From Kalmusia sp. IMI 367209 (lineage: Eukaryota; Ascomycota; Dothideomycetes; Pleosporales; Didymosphaeriaceae), in the NCBI GenBank assembly GCA_027946365.1, contig JAPEUQ010000017.1, positions 434,001-498,000 of the forward strand: a stretch of 64,000 nt of DNA, in the 5' to 3' direction. Every line of letters starts with the position of its first letter. Position 1 is the stretch's first letter. Below the pieces are notes generated by a model that saw only the letters and a list, made by a program, of their open reading frames with translations, had not been told where the DNA came from and searched no databases. Below, one piece after another: positions 11,419-22,642 of the stretch. Both the position numbers and the translations under genes were made by a program.

Positions 11419-12459
11419 CTACAAATTTCCAGTCACGCCAGGCTTGATCGCCTCCAACTTTTCCGCCAGCTCCTCCCACACCCTGTTCTGTGCATCGTAA
11501 CCCTCCGCGCTCAACACGTAATCACTCGCCGGAGCGACCTTACAATCAGTAAGATATTGTCCGTGTAATTCCGCGCCCCCACTAGCAGCATGGACCAACG
11601 TTCTACTTCCGACTTCGGTAGTACGCGCGAGGAAGAATTTCATGATCACAAACGTGAGACCGCCTTCCCGAGCCAGTTCGCTGTGACGACATCAGTTACT
11701 GGGAATGAGTTGAAACATGACCGGGATGACTTACGAGTGGCAGAAACCAGGATTAACGCAGTTGAAAGTCACAGGGATAGCCTGCGCCGACTTGCGATCC
11801 GCCATAGCCCGGACACCAAATACGTCCAGCAGCTTGGAAACCTGGTATCTATTCCCCATGTTGTCTCCATTGATCTTGTCGAACTTTTTGTTGAGCGATG
11901 CGAATATCTGACCTGCGGGGGCGTCTGCCTCGGGGAACTTGGCCCAGGCGTGCACTTCAGAGGCGACGACCGTGAGCGTGGGCCGGGTGTTGAACTTTGC
12001 GGCTGTTTCCTTCATCTTAGGCAGGAATGACAGGCCGAGCAAGAATGTCGATACAACGTTCACGGTGATGGTGGACTCGTCCTTCTCAAAGACTTCCCAT
12101 TCTCCTCGAGCGACGCTTGCGTTGAGAATAGCAACGTCCAGTCGTTGCAGCTCTTTGTTCGCGCGGGCGGCGAAGTCGAGGACGGATTGGTAGCTTGACA
12201 TGTCGAGTTGCCATACTTTGATAACGTCTTTCTTTCCGGTGCTTTGCTCGATTTCTTTCTTGGCTGCCTCGCCCTTGTCGAGCGAGCGGACCGCGAGAAT
12301 GACGGTTGAGGCATTGTTGCGGGTGATGTGGCGTGCGGCTTCCTTTCCGAGACCGATATTTGAACCGGTTACAATGACGGTCTTGCCGGCGAAGGAGGTG
12401 GTGGGTTTGGGTAGCTGAGTGAACCACTGTCCGTAGACGAACGATAGGAAGCCTGGCAT
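11419..12459 (-). CDS. Short-chain dehydrogenase/reductase (retinol-dehydrogenase-like)
   Basis: Two exons (12459-11735, 11680-11419; 54-nt intron), 328 aa. Classical SDR features are visible: the cofactor motif TGSNIGLG at 31-38, LAVRSLDKG after beta 2 (typical of NADP-preferring members), LNASV in place of NNAG, catalytic Ser167 in TVVASEVHAW, and Tyr205/Lys209 in YQVSK, followed by VNPGFCHSEL. It therefore oxidises or reduces a carbonyl or alcohol. The substrate cannot be read from sequence. Fungal relatives of this shape are often called retinol dehydrogenase 12-like or light-induced alcohol dehydrogenase Bli-4-like and occur in both housekeeping and secondary-metabolite settings. No biosynthetic core gene is nearby. 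Confidence 0.88.
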
Positions 12460-13378
12460 GGTGCGGTCTTTGAGCTTGAGGATAGTAGTTGGATAGGAGT
12501 TCTCGTCGGAAAATGACTGAGACGCTTCGAATAGCGGCTGATAAGAGGCTTGAAATTTGATGGCTGTCCCTCAACGCCGTCTCTAGCTCTTTATATTAAA
12601 TCATAGTGACATATTGGTGCCCGCCGCACCGTCACCTCGTCCGTCTACGACTCTGCATTACCTCCGCTATGGAAGAAAAGTCTCGTGCGACGGCGTTAAG
12701 GTGTTCAAAGATTGCCATTGGCGGATTCGTCTATTGTAAAAAGTAGTAGCACGCGGCGGGAGCGTGCATCATAGAAAGGTGTTTTCTAGAGAGCGTCTAG
12801 GCCGCGCTATACTCTCTCGATACACTCGATCAGAAAATCCGAAATTCAAAATAGCGCGAGTCGGAGGAATATTGGGTGCTGTGGCCAATCAGAAGGGTAG
12901 TTGCGACGATCAGGGCGGTTCTCGTTATTTCCTAACTCCACTAGCGCCCGACACAGCCTTGCGCAGATGGACAACGAATCTTGTATTCGGACCTCAAGGA
13001 ACGCGAGATGCGAGGAATGGTTGTAGAAATCAGCCCTCATGATGCCTTTGTGGCTTCAGGATTGTGTCAAAAGCCACGTAATGCGTCATAGAACTTTGCT
13101 AGAACAAAGTAACAGAAGCTAGAGCAGCAACCTACATGCACGCTGAATTGATCTTTCCATAAGGCCTTGTAGTCGCATGCGGCGGCCCTGCACCCGTATA
13201 GTTATCGGTTACTCTACCTTCGGAATGCTTCATATTTGTTGCTTTACTCGTGGCGCTTGATGTGTTTAGTTATATCCCTGCTGCTCTTGAATGTTATTTT
13301 ACAAAAAGACTTCCAAGTATAGCTTAAGCAAACCCAGTAAGCCTAGATCAAAGAAAAAGGTATAATTTCCGAGTAGAT
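12460..13378. other. Intergenic spacer
   Basis: 919 bp between the start of the dehydrogenase gene and the 3' end of the polymerase-helicase gene. Short open frames only; no domain, repeat or RNA gene recognised. Confidence 0.55.
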
Positions 13379-16300
13379 TTATCGTGCGCCTTGAGCATCA
13401 TTCTCATCCGCCGGCAGGGTAACAACCCCACACCTCTCCAACAACCTCGCCCAAACCAATTTACTCTCATCTACAGCCTCCTCCCCCATCGCCGTACCAG
13501 TCAGAGTCTGCTTATTCCCAATGACTACGACACCTGTCTTGGCCCTTGTCATCACGACGTTCAACCTTCGCATATCCGTCAAGAAGCCCATCGCGCAAGC
13601 AGTGTTGCAGCGCACGGTAACGAATACTACAATGTCTGCTTCACGACCTTGAAAGCCGTCGATAGAAGAGACTTCGACGTTTGGAATGGCTGGGGCGAGG
13701 GCTTCTTTCTGCCGCGTGTACGGTGTAAGGATGACGATGGTCGGAGAAGGTGATGGAGCCGACGCCGAAGTGGTAGGAGGTGCGGGAGGTGGATCCTTGA
13801 GGAGCTGAATCACTTTCTTGCAAAGCGCCACTTGGCCTGCGTTGGCCTTGGATTGGCGCCCTAGATCTTCGCTGCTGGAGCATTCCACCCATGCCAGTCT
13901 GCTGTTTTCTGGCCAAGGGAACATCGACGGTGGTAACGGTCTGGTTCTATCGGCTACTGCAGTTTTGAGCTTGCCTTCATAAAACTCAGTCGAACTAAAG
14001 TTGCAGATGCTACGGTGCATGCGATACTGGGTGCCAAGCATGACCTTCGCGATGCCTGGCCTTTCTGGTAGATTGTAATGGCGTTCGAATAGCGAGACAT
14101 CGTAGCCAGTGATCACGGCGTGTTTCTGGACAGTAGCTCGGAGCTGCACATGGTCACCGACAAGGATTGCGCGGGAGCAGCCTTTTACCAAAGGTACGAG
14201 AGTGGCGGGCTCCGTTTGTTGTGAAGCTTCGTCGACGATGACCACATCGAAGCTTTCAGTGCGCAAGAGTCCAAGTGCAGCTCCAGTGCAAGTTGTGAAT
14301 ATAAGCCGTGAATCCTTGATACGCTTCTGCGCTTTGCGACGAGCTGGAAGGTTCCCGGTGAGGTCCTTTCCCAGCATGGCATCGCAGGTGTAGGACCGAA
14401 GATCAGATGCAACTTTTACGAGCTGTGAATGACGTTAGAATAGCATTTTATTATAGGAAATAGATATACACCCACCTGTGTAGAGACTCTTACTGGGATG
14501 ACACCACACCTCTTTGCATGCTCATCATTGACGAATCTCCTTAGTAGATTGTCGACCGCGTTGTGGGTCGGTGCCGAGACTAAAAACCTCGATTTCGGGA
14601 GTGCTTTCAGTAATTGGGTGAGGATGACTACAATTGCATGTGTTTTTCCTGTACCGGGAGGACCCCATATAAAGGTCAAAGAATGCTTCATCGCTGCCCT
14701 AAGCGCTGCGTTTTGACTTTGATTGAGTAACGGTTCCTCTATCACCGGCAAATCCACGCCAGGAAGAAGTATCTGGTTCGCCTCAGATATTCCTATGAGT
14801 AAGGAGTAGATCTTACAGCATGCTTCACGCTGAGTGTAGAATGTTGTCAGAGCATCGAAGGTTGTCTGACTAGTGACGAAGGAACCGCAATGAATGATCG
14901 TCCAGGCGCACTGCTCAAGATACGAGGGAGGCCGATGGAGACATCTAAAAGTCACAAGTCCATTTTCGGCAGTAAGCACAATAGCATCCATGGAACACGG
15001 TCTCGCGATGGGATCGTTCTGCGGAGAGTTGGGGACCGTAAGCCTGACATGATCCCCAATCTTCAGCTTTCCGTTCATCGAAGAGTCAACTCGTAGTGTG
15101 CTTTTGACGATTACGAAGCCTTCCTTTTCATGGTCAAAGAAGATTTTGAGCGGCTCTGCTTCCGACTTTCGACTGTCAGATGCTTCATCTATATGATCCA
15201 ATGCATTACCCATCAATGACGAACAAAATTGATGCATCGCCGCCGGTCGTCCCACCAACAAACGGTCAACTTCGGGCTCCAGAATCTCCAATAGCAGATC
15301 AAGCGCAGCTTCAGCGGATCGGACACTAAGCGCGATAAGCTCGACGAGCTCTGCAAAGTCTTGCAATGAGATACGCCTCAGCTCTTGTAGAAGGAGTGAA
15401 AACGGATGTCGTATGAAGCTACCGAGTTCGTTTGCAGAGAGAACCAAGCGTTGCAAAAGCGTTGGTGCTAGGTGGATAAGTGTATCCTCGAGTGCGGACT
15501 TGCGATTGCGCCAAGTTTGAGAGGAGAAGAACGTAGGTATGAGATATACAGCCTCGGCAACAAACGAAAGGAATGTTGAAGCGATGACTTCTCCATCCAA
15601 GTATGAAGAAGAGCCGGCCTCTAAATCCAGCACGTGACTGTAGACATCTCGAAGTATTTTCTTCTCGTTATGTGAGTTTAGCAATTCGAGTATGGTCTGC
15701 AGGTCGGTAATGGAGCTTAGGCGTCGAAGGTGAGAGAAATTACGATCGCGTGCGACTGCAGTTACTAAATTCGTGTGCATATTCCAATCCACGTCCATAA
15801 GTTTTGGCAACTTATACTCTGTATCGACCCTCTCGAACAATGGCAATGTCTCTTCAGTGTCGATATATTCCAGCCATTGGTCCATGAAATTCATGGACTG
15901 AACATCGCGATTACTGATTACATAGATTTCCTCGGCGACCGTTAGCCTATATAATGCAGGAATGTGGGACAGGAACAATTTACAGCGCCCAGTATGCCTT
16001 TGCGATTTACTCTGCCAATATGTTGTTGTATTTCTCGACTGGTCTTGTCTAGAGCTACACTCGCGACACAGTCAAAGTTGGTCTCAGTCTGTATTGTTTG
16101 TTCTCGCTTGCGTCGCTTGTCGCCCTTGTTCTTCTCATTTCTGTACAGTGTGTCGTCTCCATGCGAACGTCGCAAAAAAATCCAAGTTGCGCCTGGACGT
16201 AGGTATAACGTGAGCCTGTGAGCTAAAGGGGTACATAAATGGGAACTCACTACGTTTCCGCTCGTATAGTTCAAAGACGTGATCATCGCAATACAGTCTA

Positions 16301-18918
16301 TAGTTGACCTTCGTTGGTATGGCCCGATAGTTTGGCGAATTTGGCCCCTGAGAATGTGGTAGTGTTAGAACTCTGATGTTTGTATCTACCTGCACCTCGC
16401 TGGATCGAGGGATCTTGTTAGGGATGTAGATAGCTAGTGACAGTCGCTCGTCAACAGTGATGACAACTAGCTTTTTGTGAAAGATCTCGAGAGCACGAGA
16501 TACAGTAGGTAAGAATCTACCCATGCGGTCACTAGAAGACTTGAAAAGAGGCTTCCAATGCATCTGTGGGTGGTCTAACGAAAATGGTTGCAACTCTGCA
16601 GGAGAAATGGAGTCCGATTGCAAAAGACCGTTTCGTACTAAACTTGGCGTTGTTGCAGAAGGCGGAAGGCGGCTAAGAAACCATATTTGCTGCTCATCGG
16701 ATAAGGCGCTAAAATTAAATTGGCTGCAAAATTCCATGATGTCGACACAGTTCCGCTCGCACCAACGGGACACCAAGCGGAGGAGCTCGAATTCTGATAT
16801 CGCGAGTTTGTCACGAGACATGAACAATTCCATCACGTCAGCCCCATCGGTCAACTCTGGAGCTACGCTAGCTTGCCGTTGAATAAAGTCGGTAGAAGCA
16901 GAATGCAAGATATCTAAGATAAAGGGCGCAACAGTTTCCGAGGGCTCAGGTGGGTCATCTAATCCTTTGAGTTCTTGTAAGTTCTCCGGGATTCGAATGT
17001 GATTGCCATCGACACATTGGGAGAAAAGGCGATTGAGCTGTTGGCATTCTGGACTCATGGCATTACCTAGTCGAGCCCATTTCATGTATAGGTTCTTGAC
17101 TTTCCCAAGTGACGCATTAGTGTATCGTGCAAAATACTCCGCACGGGCATCTCCGGTCACTTCTCCAAAGGTAACCAGTTCTTTGCCGCCGGGGTACTGG
17201 GCAGGCTCCGCCATAGTGCGTGGAATGATGTCTGGATCCCAAGTAACGAAGACTAAATATAACAAGCTTAGCTAACATGCAGAGAGCATGTGAAAATTGT
17301 CTTACACTTGTCCCCATCCAGATCTCCACCTGACATCAGATCAGCGCTGGGTCGACGTCCACGTGTAGAAAAGACGATGCAGTCGGTAAGCGAATTGGCG
17401 AAAACGGGCACATCAACAGCTTTGAACTTTTGCAAGTCGCCCGGATGGAGACACGGGTTTCTTGTGACTAGCACTTCTGTATTGATGATAGTCTCTGGTA
17501 TGCCGCTACCGTCACGCGTCACGCGCACAAAGCATTCGCCCTCTTTGAGTGTCCCTAGGCGTCCATCCTTACTAGAAGGGTCACATATGCCGAAAAGAAG
17601 GCGAGATTTTGGAATTAGAATTCTGCACCGTTGCTCGTCGCGTTTGTTCAGCATTTTAGTGTACTCTTGCTTCACGAGGCTTGCAAGCGTCGGTTGCACA
17701 GATTCGATTCCGTCTAGCAGCAGCCTCTCAGCAAGATCAAGGCGGCTAGAGTAAGAGAGGAATTGGAAGGCAGCCTACGAAATAGTGGATGGTGAGCGCG
17801 TATCATATCTATAATGTCTTGAATTGACTCACCCGTGAGTCGCCACGACTGACGTTCTGGAGAAACTTGAGATGCTCATGCTGCTTCCTCAGTAAAGTAT
17901 TTTGTGAGATACCAAGGGTATGCAAGAGGACGACTACTTCATCGTTCAGGCTTCCGAAGGCATAAGGCTGTCTGCGGTCAGTCCCGAGTTTCCGAAGGCC
18001 AAACCCGACTCACCTTGGAATAGTCCACTACTGCAAAGCTGTGATCAGCAGCGTCCTTGAACTTCCTCATAGACTCCCGGAATTGGACTTGTATTTGTCC
18101 TTTGAGGGTAGGGTCCAAGGTCAAGACACCCTTGTAGCCTCGATAACGGATTTGGTAGACAGAGGGCAAATATCTTTTGTCACGAAACATGACATTTCGC
18201 TGTTGTACTAATTGCCTCGCTAAATGGGGAGATATCAGTCCGCACCCATCAGTGAAGATGTACTCGTCTCGTTTCACGTCATCGATGTCTTGACATCGAT
18301 TAGAGGGAAGCTGAAGAGCCATTTCTGCGCTGGAGAATAGCAGTCCAATCCTCTTTGCCTTCTTTCCCACAGACTTGAGTTTTGAGAGGTCTCCCATGGC
18401 CTCAATTTTAGATGATATTGTTTCTTTTGAGGCAGCGTACATGAAGCAAGAGCGGGACTTTAGCTGGCTATTAGAGTGTCCAAAGAAGTGATATCTAACC
18501 CCGTTTAGCACAATGCCCGTGGTCAGAAGTCGAGTAATGTAATTGCCTAAGCGTGGAATTCAATAAGTGCATGCTCCTGCCAGGTATCCTCATAACACTG
18601 ACCGTTCTCTTTCCCAGTGGCTGCACGAGATGGCTCACCAGGTGATATCGGGGGCCATCGAAGACGGAAATCAGTGAAAGATAATAAAAGAAATTTGTCC
18701 AAGGGTTCCGCTCGCGTTACACGATTTGACGGCGCCTCTCCGAAACGCAGGACAATTTCTTGTTTGGCATCGGATGAGACTACGGCTACACACTTGACAA
18801 GCATAGCGGCATTGGTTTGTGTAGGCGGTGGGAGTCTGGGTACCTGGTAAGACCAGCAAGCGTCCTCTGGGTCGACGCTGGCCTGCAAAGTGACCTTGAA
18901 CGATCTAAAGGTGCTCAT
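13379..18918 (-). CDS. RNA-dependent RNA polymerase fused to a UPF1-like SF1 helicase
   Basis: Eight exons (18918-18603, 18546-18014, 17967-17833, 17774-17306, 17252-16251, 16192-15984, 15930-14476, 14422-13379), 1720 aa. All seven introns (46-58 nt) restore frame and most carry a branch site. Residues about 106-600 are a eukaryotic RNAi-type RdRP: GHSNSQLKSRSCFMY, FTDGCGLIS, the double-psi-barrel catalytic motif DLDGD at 479-483 (after SADLMSGG) and YFARYTNASLGKVKNLYMKWA. Residues 600-1290 are a conserved-looking linker. Residues 1290-1720 are an SF1 helicase: LNQSQ Q-motif, Walker A GPPGTGKT (1311-1318), DEAS (1437-1440), GDHVQLRATV, TQYRMH, SIDGFQGREADIVVF and LNVVMTRAK. Such polymerases make double-stranded RNA for Dicer. 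In fission yeast the polymerase and the helicase Hrr1 are separate subunits of one complex. The fusion is read directly from sequence; the RNAi role is inferred. Confidence 0.88.
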
Positions 18919-19191
18919 CTTGGTATGGGAAGGCGATGTGGCTGGAGTATGCAGAAACTGAGTAAGATGAGGAACATGCGAACGGCGGGGCTGTCATGGC
19001 TACGTGGGGTTGATGAAGGCAAACACGGCCTGTAGCAACGTGGGGTAGTGAAGGCAAGAGCGATTGATTCGTGAGACTCGCATACGCGGGGTGACACAGG
19101 GCGACACGGGCACACCGCAGCTAAAGCCAGCTCAGCCGGTGATACATACCACCACATTTCACCACTTTCTATCAGGCGAAGTGCCATCGGT
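18919..19191. promoter_or_regulatory. Divergent promoter between polymerase-helicase and P-loop NTPase
   Basis: 273 bp separate the two outward-facing start codons, so any upstream elements are shared. No specific motif was identified. Confidence 0.65.
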
Positions 19192-19875
19192 ATGGCGAAT
19201 GGAGAAACGCGAGCCCGGCACATTTACATCATCGGCGCGCAATGCACCGGAAAGACTACTTTGGTCAACGCTCTCGAAGCCGAGCTTGCCAGCCTCACTG
19301 ACGCTCAAAAACGACGACTGATTTCAAGGCCGACCTTTATTCGCGAGGTTGCTCGAACGGTGCTCAAAGAGAAGCAATTCAGGCGCGAGGATATCACTAC
19401 GTCGCCGGCTCGAGCACTCCAGCTACAACAGCACATTCTCGATGCTCAACTGAGCGCCGAACAGGCTATCCCAACACACACGGATCCTTCCGCATGGTAC
19501 ATCTGCGACCGCTCTGGCTTGGATCCAATCGTTTATGCTCGCGTCTTTGTGGGCGAGGATGCTGCTGAGAGGATGCTCGCAACTGAGGCTTGGAAGGAGC
19601 TCGAAGGGCGGATGAAGGAGGGCATCGTCTTCCTATGCGAAGCTGGATCCAGCTGGCTCGTTGATGATGGCATAAGACTGATGCCCACTGGGCTAGAGGA
19701 ATGGATGTACGTGGATATGGCCTTTCGCGAATTGCTTGCTGTTCGACAGATTGGCTACATGATCATACCGAAAGATCTGGCTAGTCTGGCGGAACGTGTG
19801 AGAGTTGTCAGGGAGCAAATCATATTGAGAGAGAACGAAAGTCAAATGGACGCGACGGATGCGTTGACGCGCTAA
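19192..19875 (+). CDS. P-loop NTPase/nucleotide kinase-like protein (AAA_28, NadR/TTD14-like)
   Basis: Single exon, 227 aa. The N-terminus carries a P-loop, GAQCTGKTT, at residues 15-23. WYICDRSGLDPIVYA supplies the Walker-B/DRxxxD element seen in the NadR/thymidylate-kinase-like group, and the C-terminus is helical and charged. Small fungal proteins of this type are annotated as ATP/GTP-binding or AAA-domain proteins. Their substrate is not established and I do not assign one. The start at 19192 places a short leader before the P-loop, as usual for the family. It is divergent from the polymerase-helicase gene at only 273 bp, and its stop codon overlaps the stop of a doubtful convergent gene by four bases. 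Confidence 0.8.
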   Translation: MANGETRARHIYIIGAQCTGKTTLVNALEAELASLTDAQKRRLISRPTFIREVARTVLKEKQFRREDITTSPARALQLQQHILDAQLSAEQAIPTHTDPSAWYICDRSGLDPIVYARVFVGEDAAERMLATEAWKELEGRMKEGIVFLCEAGSSWLVDDGIRLMPTGLEEWMYVDMAFRELLAVRQIGYMIIPKDLASLAERVRVVREQIILRENESQMDATDALTR

Positions 19876-20377
19876 AGAGCTCGGGCCGCGCCTTCCTTCG
19901 TCGGTGCAGCCTTAGTTGCAACACTTTGCATCCTCACCGACGCACCACCGTCTTCTCCGTCCTCAGTCCAGTCAACGGACGGCCTGGCCGAATACTCGAA
20001 GATGAACAATGCGTCCGAAGACCGATTGTTGGAATGTCCCGTAAAGGACTCACGTCGTCCATTATCCCCAACTCGCTCGTTCAAAGCACCACGGTCACGA
20101 CCTAGTCTCCCCTCTCCTAACCGGACGTGAACGGGAACCCGTTTGTCGGAATGTCGATACTCGATTCTAAGATATTCAATGTTGGACCAAGTCCGACAGG
20201 CACATAGTGGGTTTTGACCTTTGGTGCCTGACTTCCGAAGGGAATTTCGCATGCACTGCTCTTCTGAGGAATTGCAAATAGCCATTGTTTGTTTCGTTTA
20301 GTTTCAGAAGGAGAATCACCTGCGTGCTTCTCAGCCTGGGTTCGAGACATGATCATAGCGCTCAAATGAATTGTCAT
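19872..20377 (-). CDS. Hypothetical protein, doubtful
   Basis: A two-exon model (20377-20320, 20263-19872; 56-nt intron GTGATT...CTCAG) gives 149 aa, rich in Arg, Glu and Ser, with LRIEYRHSDKRVPVHVRLGEG as its most protein-like stretch and an acidic patch near SVDWTEDGEDGG. No domain is recognised. The donor is weak, and the gene would end four bases inside the neighbouring convergent gene, which is unusual though possible. It is reported because an open frame of this length continues cleanly across a frame-preserving intron. It may equally be a non-coding 3' flank. Confidence 0.3.
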
Positions 20378-21041
20378 GATACACCCCTGGTCTCTGCATG
20401 CTCGCTTCGCCTCCCCCGCGGGCTGTGGTCCACAATCGTGCCTTGATGCCACGACTCAGCCATGCTGCTGCAGGCGACCCCTCACCGGTGTAATGTCTCG
20501 CAGCCTTTCTGCAGCTGCCTACGAACAGAACTGCGCATCAATGCACCAAAGTGCTGCTCGAGGCATTTTCTCTGAAGCGAAACGGGTGCACGGATGACGT
20601 GGCGCTGCGTGAGCTGTTCAAGATCAGCCCCCAACTGCGCCTCGCGGAGCCGCATACGCTTAAAAAATCGCAGTGCGACTCGATCTCTCCGAACTTCTGC
20701 CAACTCTTTAAACCCAGAATCCATTCCGTCCGGCCCGATACCCGTGGAAACACGCCCACGAACCCGTCACCGTCGACGTAGCTGAGGAGCTACGAAAGAG
20801 GATTATCCTTGCATGGGTTGGTTGCCGTTGCGGAGACGCTCTCTCGGCCCGGTCCGGCCAGGATGCCGCCCATGTTCGAGATGAAAGGGCATCTACGAGG
20901 TAGTGTTGCAAATGGGACGAAGGAGAGTCCAAGAGCAAACGCCAGAATCGTCGCTCCTAGTCCGGATCCACAACCAGGTGATGAGAAGAAAATTGGCACG
21001 TGGTTGTGCGAGGAAGGTACAGTATCGTCTCTACCATCTCC
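20378..21041. other. Intergenic spacer upstream of the CorA-like gene
   Basis: 664 bp with several short overlapping open frames on both strands but no recognisable protein or RNA. It should hold the promoter of the CorA-like gene. Confidence 0.5.
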
Positions 21042-22642
21042 ATGGCCCCGCTTATTGTGTCAGGACCTTACCAGGAATATATCGCTGCCCTCAGTGGTTC
21101 CAATCCCGGGTTGAGGAAGCCAGATCCAAACAATGCGAAGAATGCTTTGACGGACAACAACGCTCTAGTGGTCCTTTTAGATGCATCCAATACCAACGAG
21201 CTGAATTTTGCGAGAACAGAATTCAAAAACGCCCAAGAGCTTGCCAAGCACTTCCAATCTACCAACGAAGATCATGACCGACGACGGGTCTACATCATGG
21301 AAGGCTTAGCAAAGAAGTATATATCTGTACTGGGCGGCCACTTCATGATGGATCCTTCCTTTTTCCAACGGCAGGAGAGGACCTGCGTCTGGAGCAACGA
21401 CTTCACTCCCGTAAGCGATGCGTTACCGCATCCTTCACTGCTCAACCCGGAGAAGAGCTTCCATCTACAGTATTGCGAACTTAGGCAATTCAATAAGGCG
21501 ATTGAAAATAAGCCATACTTCTGTAAGCGAACAATGCGACATGTGGGCATGACACCAGCAAGACATAAAGAGGACTCTACGACAGGAATCCTGAGAAGGA
21601 AAACATCGTGGTGGTGCAGGAAAACGGCAAAAGGAGGCTGGGATGGTATGTTTTGACAGAGATACGCTATATTACGTGACTGATGGAATCTCCAGTTGTT
21701 ATTCTTTGCGACCCTCAACTTGCCGAACTAAACATCCGAGCGAAGGAGTACGACAGCTATAGCGGCAACTATAAACAACTCAAAAGACCCGACGAACTGA
21801 AGAACTTCCCCTTCCAGGAAGGATACGTCGACTTCATACCATCTGCGTCTCACTTAGTCGCTGCCAAGAAGGCAACGCATCCGCATGGCTCCATGCTACG
21901 AGACCTTGTCCATTATTTCGAGAACCACTCCAACGCCTTTCCAGCGGACGACTGGATTGAGCCCACCACATCCTCTTTTTTCGTCAAAAAAATAGTCGCC
22001 GCACACTACCTCCAACTCATCGACTACATCAAAGCGATGTTGCCATCACTTGAGCTACGCTTGACCACAGCCTGGGTCGAAGAGCAGGAGCAATGGAAGT
22101 CCCTGCAAACCATCTCTCGTCGCTGTGGCAACTACCGCGACGACATCGAAGATACGCTACTCAGTCTAGGATATCCGCTTGAGGTTCTAGACGGCAGGCG
22201 ACGCGTCGATTGGACGAACTGCGAAAAAGATTTCCAGTATATCTACTTCCGGCTCAAGATTCTCAAGGAGCGCGCGGACACGCTCATGCAATCCATGACG
22301 GGTCTCGCCAGCATAGCAGGCAACCGGCAAAACCTAGAGGAAGCGAAGCGCGTCAAGCGACTAAATCTGCTCGCGCTGCTCTTCGTGCCGCTTGCCTACA
22401 CGTCGAGCTTGTTCAGCATGCAGGACAGTTTCATGCCTGGAGAAAGGAGTTTCTGGGTTTACTGGGTTTGCGCGCTGAGCGTGGTCGCGCTGACGCTCAT
22501 CATCACGTGGATCTTGGACTCGGCTCTCGACGAGGCGGCGCAGTGGGACTGGCCGTTCCGCAGGTGGTTGCAAGGCAAGGGCGACCAGAGCTCGGAGCGA
22601 CCAGCGCAGATAAGGAGAGGAACGGGGTTTTATAACTTGTAA
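21042..22642 (+). CDS. CorA-like (magnesium-transporter-fold) membrane protein
   Basis: Two exons (21042-21645, 21696-22642; 50-nt intron with GTGACTGATG branch region), 516 aa. The large N-terminal part is soluble and helical. The end has two hydrophobic segments, LLALLFVPLAYTSSLFSM and FWVYWVCALSVVALTLIITWIL, separated by a short loop, which is the CorA two-helix hairpin. The helix KERADTLMQSMTGLASIAGN before TM1 matches the CorA stalk. In true Mg2+ channels TM1 ends in GMN. Here the equivalent position reads SLFSMQDSF, so the selectivity filter is not conserved. Fungal genomes hold many such divergent CorA-like proteins with unknown transport activity. Cation transport is therefore only an inference. 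Confidence 0.8.

Noticed and set aside
15942..16286. Polymerase and helicase as two separate tandem genes
   Set aside because: No stop-and-start arrangement fits. The exon at 16192-15984 joins both sides in frame, with a CTAAC branch site 10 nt before the acceptor at 15931.
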